Shown piece by piece: positions 30,183-42,593 of a stretch of 64,000 bases of DNA (position 1 is its first letter; each line of letters begins with the position of its first letter). The notes beneath the pieces are model-generated. The model saw nothing but the letters and a program-made list of their open reading frames with translations, had not been told where the DNA came from and did no database searches. The DNA is from Pectobacterium punjabense. Lineage in GTDB: Bacteria; Pseudomonadota; Gammaproteobacteria; Enterobacterales; Enterobacteriaceae. The stretch is taken from the NCBI RefSeq assembly GCF_012427845.1, contig NZ_CP038498.1, positions 248,001 to 312,000 on the forward strand. Reading direction: 5' to 3'. Made by a program: the position numbers and the translations under genes.

Positions 30183-30211
30183 GCCGATACAGATGCACTA
30201 TCTGTATCGGC
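30183..30211. terminator. Hairpin between shiA and yjiS
   Basis: GCCGATACAGAT GCACT ATCTGTATCGGC, a perfect 12-bp stem between convergent genes. A T-rich stretch starts only 11-17 bp later, so terminator strength is uncertain. Confidence 0.6.
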
Positions 30212-30237
30212 GATATCTCTACTTTTTTGTTGTTATG

Positions 30238-30429
30238 TTATCTGAACCGATCGAGATCGCTTCGTTTCAGCCCGATGTCTTTGAGCCCCTCATCGCTCAT
30301 ATCCCGCAGTATCTTCAGCGTTTGCACCCTTACTCGCCAGGCTTTCCACAGGCGGTACGGTAAAATAAGCATGAGCCAGAACGGTGACTCGCGGAACGGT
30401 TTTTGTGATCGATTCTCATGAAATTCCAT
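30238..30429 (-). CDS. yjiS: Small DUF1127 protein (YjiS-like)
   Basis: 63 residues, basic. The DUF1127 core is at the C-terminus: LKILRDMSDEGLKDIGLKR. Small proteins of this family are common in enterobacteria and alpha-proteobacteria; some are linked to RNA metabolism and phosphate or carbon homeostasis, but no function is established for YjiS. The gene is divergent from the yjiR-type regulator across about 170 bp, reproducing the E. coli yjiS/yjiR pairing, which suggests shared regulation. Confidence 0.85.
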   Translation of the reverse strand: MEFHENRSQKPFRESPFWLMLILPYRLWKAWRVRVQTLKILRDMSDEGLKDIGLKRSDLDRFR

Positions 30430-30602
30430 ATTTTCCCCCTCGCCAGTGAATGAACGCTATGATGAGGCGAAAGGTATTTTCAATACAGATGCAAGAAATC
30501 CATTTTTTTAGCATACAGATTGTGTGATATTGCATCTGAATGGTGATTTTTATTTGAATCTGTACTGGTTACTGTGATGAATCATGATGGAGAGTGATAC
30601 TG

Positions 30603-32039
30603 ATGACGCGTTATCAACACCTTGCCGGGCTGTTAGAGCAGCGGATTGAACAAGGGTTATATCAAAGCGGGGAACGTCTGCCTTCCGTTCGGGCACTCAG
30701 TACAGAACATGGTGTGAGCATCAGTACCGTACAGCAGGCCTATCATCTGCTGGAAACCCGACAGCTGATTATGCCGCAGCCGCGTTCGGGATATTTTGTC
30801 ACGCCGCGTAAGGCAACGCCGCCTGTACCTGCGCTGACGCGTCCTGCTCAGCGCCCAGTTGAGATCACACAGTGGGAATCGGTACTGGAACTGGTGAACG
30901 TGCGTTTGGAAACGAACGTGCTGAAGTTTGGTAGCGGAATGCCTGATGTGAGCCAGCCTACCATCAAGCCGCTGTGGAAAGAGATGGGTCGCCTTTGCCA
31001 ATATCAGGATGCCCGGGTTTTACAATATGACAGCGTATATGGCGTGCCCGCGCTGCGTGAACAGATCGCTCGTCTTACCGTCGATTGCGGCTGCCAACTG
31101 ACGCAAGATGATATTGTGGTCACGACTGGATGTCAGGAAGCCTTATTTGTTGCCGTTCGCGCGGTTTGCCAGCCCGGAGACATCGTTGCTGTCGAGTCAC
31201 CTGCTTTTCCGGGTACGATGCAGATCCTTCGTGGGCTGGATATCAAAGCGATCGAGATCCCAACCGATTCAGTGACGGGGATCAGTCTTGAAGCGTTAAG
31301 ACTGGCGTTGGATCAGTGGCCAATCAAAGCCGTGCTTCTGGTGCCGAGCTGTAACAATCCGCTTGGCTTCATCATGCCTGACGCCCGCAAGCAATCTCTG
31401 GTGACGCTGGCGCAGCACTTTGATATCGCCATTATTGAAGATGATGCCTATGGTGAATTGGCCTATGAATATCCGCGTCCCCGCGCCATAAAGTCGTTTG
31501 ATGAAGATGGACGCGTATTGTTGTGCAGCTCATTTTCAAAGAATCTGGCACCCGGTTTGCGCGTGGGTTGGATCGCCCCGGGGCGCTATCTGGAGCGGGT
31601 GATTCATACAAAGTACATCAGCACGGGATCGACGGTGGTACAGCCTCAGCTTGCCGTGGCAGAATTTATTCGTCAGGGACACTATCAGCCTCACTTACGT
31701 CGGATGCGCGCCCAATACAAAGCTAATCTGAGTACGTTTACCTGCTGGGTGCGCGAGTATTTTCCGTCCAATATTTGTGTTAGTCGTCCGCAGGGAGGAT
31801 TCCTGATGTGGATTGAGCTGCCTGAATATTTTGATTCACTCAAGCTCAGCCGTGAGGTCAGAAAAGCGGGCATACAGATCGCCGCCGGTTCGCTATTTTC
31901 CGCTTCAGGGAAATACCGCAATTGTATTCGACTTAATTATGCCAATCGCTTTACGGAAGAGATGAGGGAAGGGCTGCGCATTGTGGGTAGTGAAATCGCG
32001 AAGATGATGCACACTTTTCCTGACCAGAACGTAACCTGA
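30603..32039 (+). CDS. yjiR: MocR-family (GntR-aminotransferase) transcriptional regulator YjiR
   Basis: 478 residues. An N-terminal GntR winged helix (about 1-70; GERLPSVRALSTEHGVSIST) is fused to a fold-type I aminotransferase-like domain. The PLP Schiff-base lysine is K313 in SSFSKNLAPGLRVGW. Sequence follows E. coli YjiR closely. MocR regulators usually sense PLP or an amino compound and control a neighbouring gene; here the divergent DUF1127 gene is the obvious candidate. ATG 30603 was chosen because GGAG at 30589-30592 is correctly spaced for it, whereas the in-frame GTG at 30594 is too close. Confidence 0.9.
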   Translation: MTRYQHLAGLLEQRIEQGLYQSGERLPSVRALSTEHGVSISTVQQAYHLLETRQLIMPQPRSGYFVTPRKATPPVPALTRPAQRPVEITQWESVLELVNVRLETNVLKFGSGMPDVSQPTIKPLWKEMGRLCQYQDARVLQYDSVYGVPALREQIARLTVDCGCQLTQDDIVVTTGCQEALFVAVRAVCQPGDIVAVESPAFPGTMQILRGLDIKAIEIPTDSVTGISLEALRLALDQWPIKAVLLVPSCNNPLGFIMPDARKQSLVTLAQHFDIAIIEDDAYGELAYEYPRPRAIKSFDEDGRVLLCSSFSKNLAPGLRVGWIAPGRYLERVIHTKYISTGSTVVQPQLAVAEFIRQGHYQPHLRRMRAQYKANLSTFTCWVREYFPSNICVSRPQGGFLMWIELPEYFDSLKLSREVRKAGIQIAAGSLFSASGKYRNCIRLNYANRFTEEMREGLRIVGSEIAKMMHTFPDQNVT

Positions 32040-32055
32040 TTATTGTTAAGGAAGG

Positions 32056-32088
32056 GCCGATACGGGTAAGGATAAGCCCCGTATCGGC
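32056..32088 (+). terminator. Hairpin after yjiR
   Basis: GCCGATACGGG / CCCGTATCGGC, an 11-bp perfect stem with an 11-nt loop, 17 bp past the stop. No strong T tail follows. The remaining bases to thiH (32089-32318) hold no convincing gene. Confidence 0.6.
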
Positions 32089-32318
32089 GGGTTGATGTGC
32101 AGAACCGATAAGTGGCAAACGGCTCCGGTCAACAGGCTTAGTAATAACGCTCAGGCTTGCCAACGACGCTACTGTATTCTTTACCGAAAGCCGTGACGAT
32201 AGGCCGGATTTCATGTTGCGAAGCGCGATCCTGAGAATGTTGCCTTCCATGTAATTCTCATTTCGGCCTGCGAACCGCCTCCCAAATCATACGTATCGCT
32301 GTCTTATCTGTTCAGTAA

Positions 32319-33440
32319 CTATCTGCCCAAATAACCGTCCCAGTCTTTCCAGACCGGCTGGAGGCCTGCGCGTACGATGGCCTGCGCGACGTCTTCAGGA
32401 CGCCGTGAATCATGCGGCGAGAACTGTTCCAGTTCGGGGTGATTGTCGGCGTAGCCACCCGGCTGGGTTTTGGAAAATGCGCTGACATTGTTAATCGCAA
32501 TGGGAATCGCATGGTCGCGAAAGAAAGGGGACTCGCGCGTGGAAAGCGATAACTCAATATCCGGTGACAGTAATCGAAATGCACAAATCACCTGCATGAG
32601 CTGTGCTTCATCCATTAACGACGCTGGTTCAATGCCGCCTGCACAAGGGCGCAGGCGAGGGAATGAGATAGAGTAACGGCTCTGCCAATAGCTCTGCTGT
32701 AAGTGCAGCAGGTGTTCCGCCACCATGTAGCAGTCGGTGCGCCAGCTATTGGACAGACCGATTAAGGCACCTAGCCCGATCTTGTCGATCCCTGCACGGC
32801 CCAGTCGATCCGGTGTGGCAAGCCGCCAGTGGAAATCCTGCTTTTGTCCTTTTAGATGGTGCAACTGGTAGGTCGCCGGATGATAGGTTTCCTGATAGAC
32901 CATCACACCATCCAGCCCCAGCGTTTTCAACTCGGCGTACTCCTCCTGCGACAGTGGTTGGACTTCGATCATCAACGAACTGAAGAGTGGCCGAATCAGT
33001 GGAAAGACGCGACGAAAATAATCCACCCCCACCTTGCGTTGGTGTTCGCCGGTCACGAGCAGCAGGTGCTCAAATCCGAGTTCCTTGATAGCGGCGCATT
33101 CACGTAAGATTTCTGCCTCATCCAGCGTTTTACGCTTGATGTGGTTGCTCATCGAAAAGCCGCAGTAGGTGCAGTCGTTAGAACACAGGTTGGACAGGTA
33201 CAGCGGGACGTAGAAACTCACCGTATTGCCGAAACGCTGTCGGGTGAGCTGCTGCGCCCGCTGGGCTAGCGGTTCCAGATAGGCGCTGGCGGCCGGTGAA
33301 AGGAGCGCCATAAAATCGTCACGCGTCAGGTGTGGGGCAGTGAGCGCCCGTTCAACATCCTGTGCGGTTTTGCCGTTGATGCGTAGCGTCAGGTCATCCC
33401 AGTCGAGCTGTTCCCAGACGGTTTGAAAGTCGATGCTCAT
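32319..33440 (-). CDS. thiH: 2-iminoacetate synthase ThiH
   Basis: 373 residues (E. coli 377). A radical-SAM lyase that cleaves tyrosine to dehydroglycine and p-cresol, feeding the thiazole ring of thiamine in facultative anaerobes. The CxxxCxxC iron-sulfur motif is visible as [10 protein letters not shown]. Last gene of thiCEFSGH; its ATG overlaps the thiG stop by 4 bp. Confidence 0.96.
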   Translation of the reverse strand: MSIDFQTVWEQLDWDDLTLRINGKTAQDVERALTAPHLTRDDFMALLSPAASAYLEPLAQRAQQLTRQRFGNTVSFYVPLYLSNLCSNDCTYCGFSMSNHIKRKTLDEAEILRECAAIKELGFEHLLLVTGEHQRKVGVDYFRRVFPLIRPLFSSLMIEVQPLSQEEYAELKTLGLDGVMVYQETYHPATYQLHHLKGQKQDFHWRLATPDRLGRAGIDKIGLGALIGLSNSWRTDCYMVAEHLLHLQQSYWQSRYSISFPRLRPCAGGIEPASLMDEAQLMQVICAFRLLSPDIELSLSTRESPFFRDHAIPIAINNVSAFSKTQPGGYADNHPELEQFSPHDSRRPEDVAQAIVRAGLQPVWKDWDGYLGR

Positions 33441-34237
33441 TTTGCCGCACCTTCCGCTTGCCGATCTTCCATTTGTCGATGTAGAAAACCGGTGAGCGGG
33501 CTGGTGGCGCTGGCGACGAACTGCTTACTTCCCAGACCGGCCTGACGCGCAAGGCCACCAGCATCGACTGCTAACCGGAAGGCGCGCGCCATCGCCACAG
33601 GGTCGCGGGCAACGGCAATTGCTGTATTGACCAGCACGCCATCGGCTCCCATTTCCAGGGCGTCGGCTGCCTGGCTTGGGGCACCAATCCCTGCATCGAC
33701 AATCACTGGAACACGCGCCTGTTCGATGATGATGCGAAGAAAATCACGTGTTTGCAGCCCCTGATTGGAGCCAATCGGCGCGCCGAGAGGCATCACTGCT
33801 GCGCAGCCGACCTCTTCCAGACGCTTGCACAGTACCGGATCGGCCCCACAGTAGGGCAGCACCGTGAACCCTTCTTTGACCAACTGTTCCGCAGCCTTCA
33901 GCGTTTCGATGGGATCAGGCAGCAGATATTTCACATCGGGGTGAATTTCCAGCTTCAGCCAGCGGGTGCCTAGCGCTTCACGCGCCAGTCGGGCAGCAAA
34001 AATAGCTTCGTCAGCGGTTTTGGCGCCCGACGTATTTGGCAGCAGCTTAATACCGAGCTGGCGTAGCGGGGCGAGAATAGCGTCGTTTCCGCCGTTTAGG
34101 TCAACGCGTTTCATCGCCATGGTAACTAACTGGGAGCCGGAAGCCTCAAGTGCCGCCAGCATCAGTTCTGGCGTGGCGAATTTCCCGGTTCCGGTCAGCA
34201 GTCGTGAAGTGAATATCGTATCGGCAATGTGCAGCAT
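33437..34237 (-). CDS. thiG: Thiazole synthase ThiG
   Basis: 266 residues (E. coli 256). A TIM-barrel enzyme that condenses deoxyxylulose 5-phosphate, dehydroglycine and ThiS thiocarboxylate into the thiazole phosphate. The Schiff-base lysine lies in WLKLEIHPD, and phosphate-binding [10 protein letters not shown] and [12 protein letters not shown] are present. The start [11 protein letters not shown] at 34237 matches E. coli; in-frame upstream codons overlap thiS and were not used. The C-terminal tail [13 protein letters not shown] is longer than in E. coli. Confidence 0.96.
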   Translation of the reverse strand: MLHIADTIFTSRLLTGTGKFATPELMLAALEASGSQLVTMAMKRVDLNGGNDAILAPLRQLGIKLLPNTSGAKTADEAIFAARLAREALGTRWLKLEIHPDVKYLLPDPIETLKAAEQLVKEGFTVLPYCGADPVLCKRLEEVGCAAVMPLGAPIGSNQGLQTRDFLRIIIEQARVPVIVDAGIGAPSQAADALEMGADGVLVNTAIAVARDPVAMARAFRLAVDAGGLARQAGLGSKQFVASATSPLTGFLHRQMEDRQAEGAAK

Positions 34238-34238
34238 G

Positions 34239-34439
34239 TCATCCTCCCGCGATGGCTTGAAAAAGCAAAATATCATCACCGTCCTGCACCTGATGCTGTG
34301 ACCAGGTAGCATGCGGGATAATGGTCTGATTGATAGCCAGCGCCGTGCCGGGCTGGAGCCGGTTTATCTGGTTCAGCAGCGCCTCAACCGTGATGGCCTC
34401 TGGGAATTCAAAGGGCTCATCATTCAGCGTGATTCTCAT
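34239..34439 (-). CDS. thiS: Sulfur carrier protein ThiS
   Basis: 66 residues, the same as E. coli, with the ubiquitin-like fold and the obligatory C-terminal Gly-Gly (LLFQAIAGG) that ThiF adenylates for thiocarboxylate formation. Starts ATG 34439, overlapping the thiF stop, and ends one base before the thiG start. Confidence 0.95.
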   Translation of the reverse strand: MRITLNDEPFEFPEAITVEALLNQINRLQPGTALAINQTIIPHATWSQHQVQDGDDILLFQAIAGG

Positions 34440-35215
34440 GCTGCCCCCCCGCATACCGGGCAATGAGGCGCACGTGTGAGTTGGAGCGTGTTCCAGCTCT
34501 GCTGTTTGCCATTGAACATTCTCAGCTTGCCATCCAGCGCAGACGGCATACCAGCCAGCAGCTTTATCGCTTCCAGCGCCTGAAGCGTGCCAATTACGCC
34601 GACCACCGGCCCCAGCACGCCTGCGGTACGGCAGTTGCGCTGTGGTTCGGTTGTATCGGGATACAGGCAGGCGTAGCAGCCAGCGTGATAAGGCGGCGTG
34701 AAGACCGCGAGCTGACCGCTGAAACCGACGGCGCTACCGCTGATCAGCGGTTTGCCAGCATCCACGCAGGCGACGTTAACCGCATGGCGGGTTGTCATGT
34801 TGTCGCTGCAATCCAGCACTAAATCGACGCGGCTAACGGCGCTGTGTAACGCCTCACCGCTGAGCCTTTCGGTAATCGCAATCGCTTCTGAATGTGAATT
34901 TAACGCCTGTAGCTGACGTTGTGCCAACACCGCTTTGGGTTTGTCGGTATCGCTGGTGCGATACAGAATCTGGCGTTGCAGGTTGCTGATGTGCAGTGCG
35001 TCATCGTCGGCAAGCAGCAGCGTGCCAATCCCTGCGGCCGCCAGATAGAGCGACGCGGGAGCACCCAGCCCACCTAGACCCACCAGCAGAACGCGGGCGG
35101 CTTTGAGCTTCTCCTGACCGTCTGGGCCAATATCTTCCAGCATCAACTGACGGCTGTAGCGCATGAACTCGCTATCGCTCAGTCCGGCAGACGTTGGATG
35201 GGGATGCGTTACCAT
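34436..35215 (-). CDS. thiF: ThiS adenylyltransferase ThiF
   Basis: 259 residues (E. coli 251). An E1-like enzyme that adenylates the ThiS C-terminus. The nucleotide-binding GLGGLGAPASLYLAAAGIG, zinc cysteines (CYACLYP, CPVCGG) and the RNCRTAGVLGPVVG segment are present. The start at 35215 (MVTHPHPTS) was chosen because GGGAGG on the minus strand lies 7-8 bases before it; an in-frame ATG at 35236 would overlap thiE. Confidence 0.94.
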   Translation of the reverse strand: MVTHPHPTSAGLSDSEFMRYSRQLMLEDIGPDGQEKLKAARVLLVGLGGLGAPASLYLAAAGIGTLLLADDDALHISNLQRQILYRTSDTDKPKAVLAQRQLQALNSHSEAIAITERLSGEALHSAVSRVDLVLDCSDNMTTRHAVNVACVDAGKPLISGSAVGFSGQLAVFTPPYHAGCYACLYPDTTEPQRNCRTAGVLGPVVGVIGTLQALEAIKLLAGMPSALDGKLRMFNGKQQSWNTLQLTRAPHCPVCGGAA

Positions 35216-35216
35216 G

Positions 35217-37882
<2,666 letters not shown>

Positions 37883-37938
37883 TTAGCGTGGGTATGTGCA
37901 AATACGCAGCCTTGGGCTCAATCTCAATGAGGTGCATT

Positions 37939-38078
37939 ACTCTTGTTCCCTTCGCAGGTATTAACCCGATCAGGTTCCGCGGATCCCGAATTAACGGTCT
38001 CAGCCTGTGCGCTCATAGGTTTCGTAAAACGATTGATTTCGTAAAACAAAACACGAGCACGCTAGGCACTCCGACAAG
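37939..38078 (-). promoter_or_regulatory. TPP riboswitch (THI element) controlling thiCEFSGH
   Basis: On the minus strand: GGAGTGCC (38072-38065), GGCTGAGACC, CGCGGAACCTGATC, GGTTAATACCTGCG and AAGGGAACAAGAG, the conserved blocks of the TPP aptamer in order. The variable P3 arm is extended and contains two direct copies of an 11-mer. About 130 bases separate the aptamer from the thiC start, so control is probably by masking the start or by early termination. Boundaries are approximate. Confidence 0.95.
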
Positions 38079-38116
38079 ATTTGCCCGTCTGTTAAACGGG
38101 TCAATAAAACCCCTAC

Positions 38117-38145
38117 ACTGTATGACGGCAAAACGCGGATGTCAA
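38117..38145 (-). promoter_or_regulatory. thiC promoter
   Basis: On the minus strand TTGACA (38145-38140), 17-bp spacer, TACAGT (38122-38117). A perfect -35 and acceptable -10, about 40 bases before the riboswitch. Confidence 0.8.
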
Positions 38146-38205
38146 AGCGTGCCGCTTTTGCCTGTACAGCGCGTGGTGATGTTCTTAAATAACGTCAAAT
38201 GACGG

Positions 38206-38667
38206 TTAGTTGTCGTAAACCTGCCTGATCATGTTGTCTTCTAACGTAAAACGCTCTTCTAATGCTTCACCGACGCTGGAAAGTGCCTGCTGGAATTCGA
38301 TGCAGTTATCATGGTCGATGGCGGCTGCCAGATGGCTATCGTAAAACGTCATGATTTGCTGCGTATTGTTTTGCAGGGCGAGGTCGAGCTGGGTGGAAAG
38401 CGCCAATACTTGTTCGCTGTGGGTCGCTGCTTCATGCAGCATTTTTTCGTATAAATGAAAGTGGCCAGTAGAAAGATAGTCCACCAGATTCTGGCAAAAA
38501 TTATCCAATGCCTCTTCATCCAAAAGAGAAAGCGCTTCCTTGTTCGGCTTGATGCCGACCAGATGATAGTAAGCCACCAGAAGCTGCTTACGCGCTTGTA
38601 GCCATTGGTCGATTAACGCATTATTGCCACCAACGTATTCAGTCAGACTTTGTAGCTGGTTTAGCAT
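38206..38667 (-). CDS. rsd: Regulator of sigma D (anti-sigma-70 factor) Rsd
   Basis: 153 residues (E. coli 158). Rsd binds sigma-70 region 4 in stationary phase, shifting RNA polymerase to alternative sigma factors. Helical protein with the family N-terminus (LTEYVGGNNALIDQWLQ) and RKQLLVAYYHLVGIKP. Located upstream of thiC and divergent from nudC, as in E. coli. Confidence 0.93.
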   Translation of the reverse strand: MLNQLQSLTEYVGGNNALIDQWLQARKQLLVAYYHLVGIKPNKEALSLLDEEALDNFCQNLVDYLSTGHFHLYEKMLHEAATHSEQVLALSTQLDLALQNNTQQIMTFYDSHLAAAIDHDNCIEFQQALSSVGEALEERFTLEDNMIRQVYDN

Positions 38668-38775
38668 TGTTGACTCCGTGAACGGTAAGAAATAACTGAA
38701 ATCCCAGTTATAAAACTTATGTAATCACTCTGAATGTAAAATGCCAGTGAAGTGGCAGTGGAGCAATAAAAAGAT

Positions 38776-39558
38776 ATGGAACAGACGCTAAAAGGTGATG
38801 AAACCGGCTGGTGGATAGTTAGCGATGCGATACAAATCTGGCTACCCCAAGGAGAATTACCGCGCGGAACGGCGACGGCGTGGTCGTTGCAGGGGAAAGT
38901 GGCTCGTCAAATCGGTGAATGGCAAGGGCAGCCTGCCTGGCTGGTTTGCCAAGGGCGGGATACGGGCATGGCATCCGTTCGCCAACTGCTCGATCAAGAC
39001 GCGGGCTTATTCCAACTGGCGGGGCGAGGCGTACAGCTGGCTGAATTCTATCGCTCCCATCGCTTTTGTGGTTACTGCGGCCATGAAATGGTGCGGAGCA
39101 AGACGGAACTGGCGTGCTTATGTCACCACTGCAAGGAACGTTATTATCCGCAGATCGCGCCCTGCATCATCGTCGCAATTCGGCGTGGCAAGGAGATTTT
39201 GCTGGCGCAGCACAACCGACATCGTGGAAACATGTATACCGTGCTGGCGGGGTTTGTGGAAGTGGGCGAAACGCTGGAACAGACTGTCGTACGTGAGGTA
39301 ATGGAAGAAAGCCACATTCAGATAAAAAACCTGCGTTACGTGAGTTCTCAGCCTTGGCCATTCCCTCATTCGCTGATGATGGCGTTTACAGCGGATTATG
39401 CGGGTGGAGAAATCAAGCACGATCCGAAAGAGTTGCGTGACGCGGGCTGGTTCCGCTATGACCAACTTCCGCAGTTGCCTCCGCTGGGCACCGTGGCGCG
39501 TCGACTTATCGAAGATACGGTGGTGTTGTGCCGTGCTTATCACGAGAACGAAGGCTGA
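38776..39558 (+). CDS. nudC: NADH pyrophosphatase / NAD-RNA decapping hydrolase NudC
   Basis: 260 residues. A zinc-binding Nudix hydrolase that cleaves NAD(H) and removes the NAD cap from RNA 5' ends. Zinc ligands come in two CxxC pairs (CGYC and CHHC). The Nudix box [20 protein letters not shown] is complete, followed by the NADH-family SQPWPFPHS signature. Shine-Dalgarno GGAG at 38760-38763. Confidence 0.96.
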   Translation: MEQTLKGDETGWWIVSDAIQIWLPQGELPRGTATAWSLQGKVARQIGEWQGQPAWLVCQGRDTGMASVRQLLDQDAGLFQLAGRGVQLAEFYRSHRFCGYCGHEMVRSKTELACLCHHCKERYYPQIAPCIIVAIRRGKEILLAQHNRHRGNMYTVLAGFVEVGETLEQTVVREVMEESHIQIKNLRYVSSQPWPFPHSLMMAFTADYAGGEIKHDPKELRDAGWFRYDQLPQLPPLGTVARRLIEDTVVLCRAYHENEG

Positions 39559-39674
39559 CGTGGTACTATTTGCGCTATTAATGTATTGGTTTCATAACAC
39601 GTTCGTTTTATAACGCATCCGCTTCATCACATCTATCTGGTGTAGAACCGCCGTGAGGCCGAAAGGAAGAGAAC

Positions 39675-40739
39675 ATGACCGACCTGAAAAACGATCGCTA
39701 TTTGCGGGCGTTATTGCGCCAACCTGTTGATGTCACCCCAGTGTGGATGATGCGTCAGGCGGGGCGTTATCTACCAGAATATAAGGCAACGCGTGCGCAG
39801 GCGGGTGATTTTATGTCACTGTGCAAAAATGCAGAGCTGGCGTGTGAAGTCACGTTACAACCTTTACGGCGCTATGCGCTGGATGCGGCGATCCTGTTCT
39901 CCGATATCCTGACTATCCCTGATGCGATGGGCTTAGGACTTTATTTTGAAGCCGGGGAAGGCCCACGCTTCCACTCTCCCATCACCTCTCATGCCGATGT
40001 CGTTAAACTGCCTGTTCCCGATCCAGAACAGGAACTCGGTTATGTGATGAACGCGGTGCGAACGATCCGTAAAAATCTCGCCGGTGCAGTGCCGCTTATC
40101 GGTTTCTCGGGCAGCCCGTGGACGCTGGCGACCTATATGGTGGAAGGCGGTAGCAGCAAAGCGTTTACCGTCATCAAGAAAATGATGTTTGCTGAGCCTA
40201 AAACGCTACACCTGTTGCTGGATAAGCTGGCGGATAGCGTCATTCTTTATCTCAACGCGCAAATTCGTGCTGGTGCGCAGGCCGTGATGGTATTCGATAC
40301 CTGGGGTGGCGCGCTGAGCGGGCGCGACTACAAAGAGTTCTCCCTGCGTTACATGCATAAGATTGTTGATGGTTTACTGCGTGAGAATGAAGGTCGCCGT
40401 GTGCCAGTGACGCTCTTCACCAAGGGCGGAGGGCAGTGGCTAGAGGCGATGGCTGAAACAGGTTGTGATGCGCTGGGGCTGGACTGGACGAGTGACATTG
40501 CTGATGCACGCCGTCGTGTAGGCGATAAAGTCGCGCTACAGGGAAATATGGACCCCTCAATGTTATATGCCGATCCGGCACGGATCGAACAGGAAGTGGC
40601 ATCGATCCTCTCTGGGTTTGGACAAGGTAACGGACATGTTTTCAATCTGGGCCATGGTATCCATCAAGACGTGCCGCCAGAGCATGCGGGCGTTTTTGTT
40701 GAGGCGGTACATCGGTTATCTCGCCCTTATCACGCATGA
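39675..40739 (+). CDS. hemE: Uroporphyrinogen decarboxylase HemE
   Basis: 354 residues, standard. Decarboxylates the four acetate side chains of uroporphyrinogen III to coproporphyrinogen III. The N-terminal signature [15 protein letters not shown] with active-site Arg, and [17 protein letters not shown], are present. Precedes nfi by 15 bp with GGGAGG just before the nfi start, so hemE-nfi are co-transcribed. Confidence 0.97.
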   Translation: MTDLKNDRYLRALLRQPVDVTPVWMMRQAGRYLPEYKATRAQAGDFMSLCKNAELACEVTLQPLRRYALDAAILFSDILTIPDAMGLGLYFEAGEGPRFHSPITSHADVVKLPVPDPEQELGYVMNAVRTIRKNLAGAVPLIGFSGSPWTLATYMVEGGSSKAFTVIKKMMFAEPKTLHLLLDKLADSVILYLNAQIRAGAQAVMVFDTWGGALSGRDYKEFSLRYMHKIVDGLLRENEGRRVPVTLFTKGGGQWLEAMAETGCDALGLDWTSDIADARRRVGDKVALQGNMDPSMLYADPARIEQEVASILSGFGQGNGHVFNLGHGIHQDVPPEHAGVFVEAVHRLSRPYHA

Positions 40740-40754
40740 TTCACGGGAGGTGGT

Positions 40755-41444
40755 GTGATTGATACACAAAAGTTGCGGGCTGAACAGTTGGCTCGCGCTT
40801 CTGATGTGATTCGGCACGACGATTTACCTTTTGAGCAGCCCGCGTTTATCGCGGGTGCGGATGTTGGTTTTGAGCAAGAAGGTTCGGTAACTCGCGCCGC
40901 CATTGCGGTAATGCGTTATCCTTCGTTGGAGCTGGTAGAATATAAGATTGCGCGTATCAGTACGACGATGCCCTATATCCCCGGTTTTCTTTCGTTTCGT
41001 GAATGCCCAGGGCTGCTTGCCGCGTGGGCGTTGCTTGAACAGAAACCGGATCTGCTGTTTGTTGATGGGCATGGGATTTCCCACCCGCGTCGTCTCGGCG
41101 TTGCCAGCCATTTTGGCCTGCTTGTTGACGTTCCCACGATTGGCGTAGCGAAAAGTCGGCTTTGTGGCCGGTTTGAGCCGCTGGCGGAGGGCGTCGGTAG
41201 CCAACAGCCGTTACTGGATAAGGGCGAGCAAATTGGTTGGGTATGGCGCAGCAAAGCGCGCTGTAATCCACTGTTTGTGGCAACAGGGCATCGGGTCAGT
41301 CAGGATAGTGCATTGCACTGGGTACAATGTTGTATGCGCGGCTACCGTTTACCGGAGCCGACCCGTTGGGCTGATGCTGTCGCATCGAATCGTCCCGCAT
41401 TTGTGCGTTGGCAGCGGCTGCAAGCGGCTAGCGTATTGTCGTAA
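40755..41444 (+). CDS. nfi: Endonuclease V (deoxyinosine 3'-endonuclease)
   Basis: 229 residues (E. coli 223). Repairs deaminated bases by cutting the second phosphodiester 3' of deoxyinosine. Catalytic acidic residues are recognisable in AGADVGFEQ and [14 protein letters not shown], and the strand-separating [11 protein letters not shown] wedge (PYIP) is intact. GTG start at 40755, chosen because GGGAGG at 40745-40750 is well spaced and no ATG is available. Confidence 0.95.
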   Translation: MIDTQKLRAEQLARASDVIRHDDLPFEQPAFIAGADVGFEQEGSVTRAAIAVMRYPSLELVEYKIARISTTMPYIPGFLSFRECPGLLAAWALLEQKPDLLFVDGHGISHPRRLGVASHFGLLVDVPTIGVAKSRLCGRFEPLAEGVGSQQPLLDKGEQIGWVWRSKARCNPLFVATGHRVSQDSALHWVQCCMRGYRLPEPTRWADAVASNRPAFVRWQRLQAASVLS

Positions 41445-41521
41445 AACTTTAGGAATTCAGGCATAGGGCGTCACTGTGATTTCAGGTACACTGCCGTCCG
41501 TCGCCGTTAATGAGCATAAAA

Positions 41522-42112
41522 ATGTTACGTAACCCCATTCATTTACGTCTGGAAAAGCTGGCGAGCTGGCAACATGTCACTTTCATGGCATGTCTTTGTG
41601 AACGTATGTATCCAAATTACCACGAGTTTTGTCGTCAAACAGAATTCGGAGACGCGATGGTTTACCGCCGCATTCTCGATTTGGTATGGGAAACATTGGT
41701 TGTTAAAGATGCGAAGGTTAACTTCGATAACCAGTTGGAAAAGCTGGAAGAAGCGGTTCCCACCGCGGAGGATTACGATCTTTACGGCGTTTATCCGGCT
41801 ATCGATGCCTGTATCGCACTGGGCGAACTGATTCATTCGCGTTTAAGCGGTGAAACGCTGGAACATGCGATAGCTATCAGTGAAGCGTCTATCCGTACGG
41901 TTGCTATGTTGGAAATGACGCAGGCTGGCAAAGAAATGACCGACGACGAGCTAAAGGTTTTGCCTGCGATTGAAGAAGAATGGGACATCCAATGGGAGAT
42001 TTTTCGCCTGTTGGCGGCCTGTGAAGAACGCGATATTGAGTTGATCAAAGGGCTCCGTTCCGATCTGCGCGAGGCCGGAAGTAGTAACATCGGGATAAAT
42101 TTGCATCAATAA
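41522..42112 (+). CDS. yjaG: DUF416 protein YjaG
   Basis: 196 residues from ATG 41522, the E. coli length (MLRNPIHLRLEKL). An in-frame ATG at 41510 would add four residues. Predicted soluble and helical with conserved CLCERMYPNYHEFC and LLAACEERDIELIKGLR. Function unknown; always near hupA in enterobacteria. Confidence 0.92.
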   Translation: MLRNPIHLRLEKLASWQHVTFMACLCERMYPNYHEFCRQTEFGDAMVYRRILDLVWETLVVKDAKVNFDNQLEKLEEAVPTAEDYDLYGVYPAIDACIALGELIHSRLSGETLEHAIAISEASIRTVAMLEMTQAGKEMTDDELKVLPAIEEEWDIQWEIFRLLAACEERDIELIKGLRSDLREAGSSNIGINLHQ

Positions 42113-42316
42113 CGCGATAAAACGTGATTTAAGGCCTGAAATGGCCTGTCTTAAGGCTTCACATTCGCACCCTGTCTGGTCTACATTTGGGGGGCGTAAA
42201 AAAAGTGGCTGTCGGTGCGTGTATGCAGGAGAGTGCTACTACACCCTAAAATGGGAAAGGGCATATCCGTCGCACTCGATGCTTAGCAAGCGATAAACAC
42301 ACTGTAAGGATAACTT

Positions 42317-42589
42317 ATGAATAAGACTCAACTGATTGATGTAATTGCGGACAAAGCTGATCTGTCAAAAGCACAGGCTAAAGCAGCTCTGGAATCAACT
42401 TTGGCGGCAATTACCGAGTCTCTGAAAGAAGGTGATGCAGTACAATTAGTTGGTTTTGGTACGTTTAAAGTCAACCATCGTAATGAGCGCACTGGCCGCA
42501 ACCCACAAACCGGTAAAGAAATCAAAATTGCTGCTGCCAACGTGCCAGCGTTTGTTTCTGGCAAGGCTCTGAAAGACGCTGTTAAATAA
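42317..42589 (+). CDS. hupA: DNA-binding protein HU-alpha
   Basis: 90 residues. A nucleoid protein forming HU dimers that bend DNA nonspecifically. Starts [19 protein letters not shown]; the beta-arm [18 protein letters not shown] carries the intercalating proline. TAAGGA at 42304-42309 is the ribosome-binding site. The 204-bp upstream region, which must hold the hupA promoters, is conserved with E. coli by eye, but I did not assign -10/-35. Confidence 0.97.
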   Translation: MNKTQLIDVIADKADLSKAQAKAALESTLAAITESLKEGDAVQLVGFGTFKVNHRNERTGRNPQTGKEIKIAAANVPAFVSGKALKDAVK

Positions 42590-42593
42590 GCTC

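Noticed and set aside
31951..32250. 99-codon minus-strand frame after yjiR
   Set aside because: Half of it is antisense to yjiR and there is no family resemblance, so it was not called a gene.
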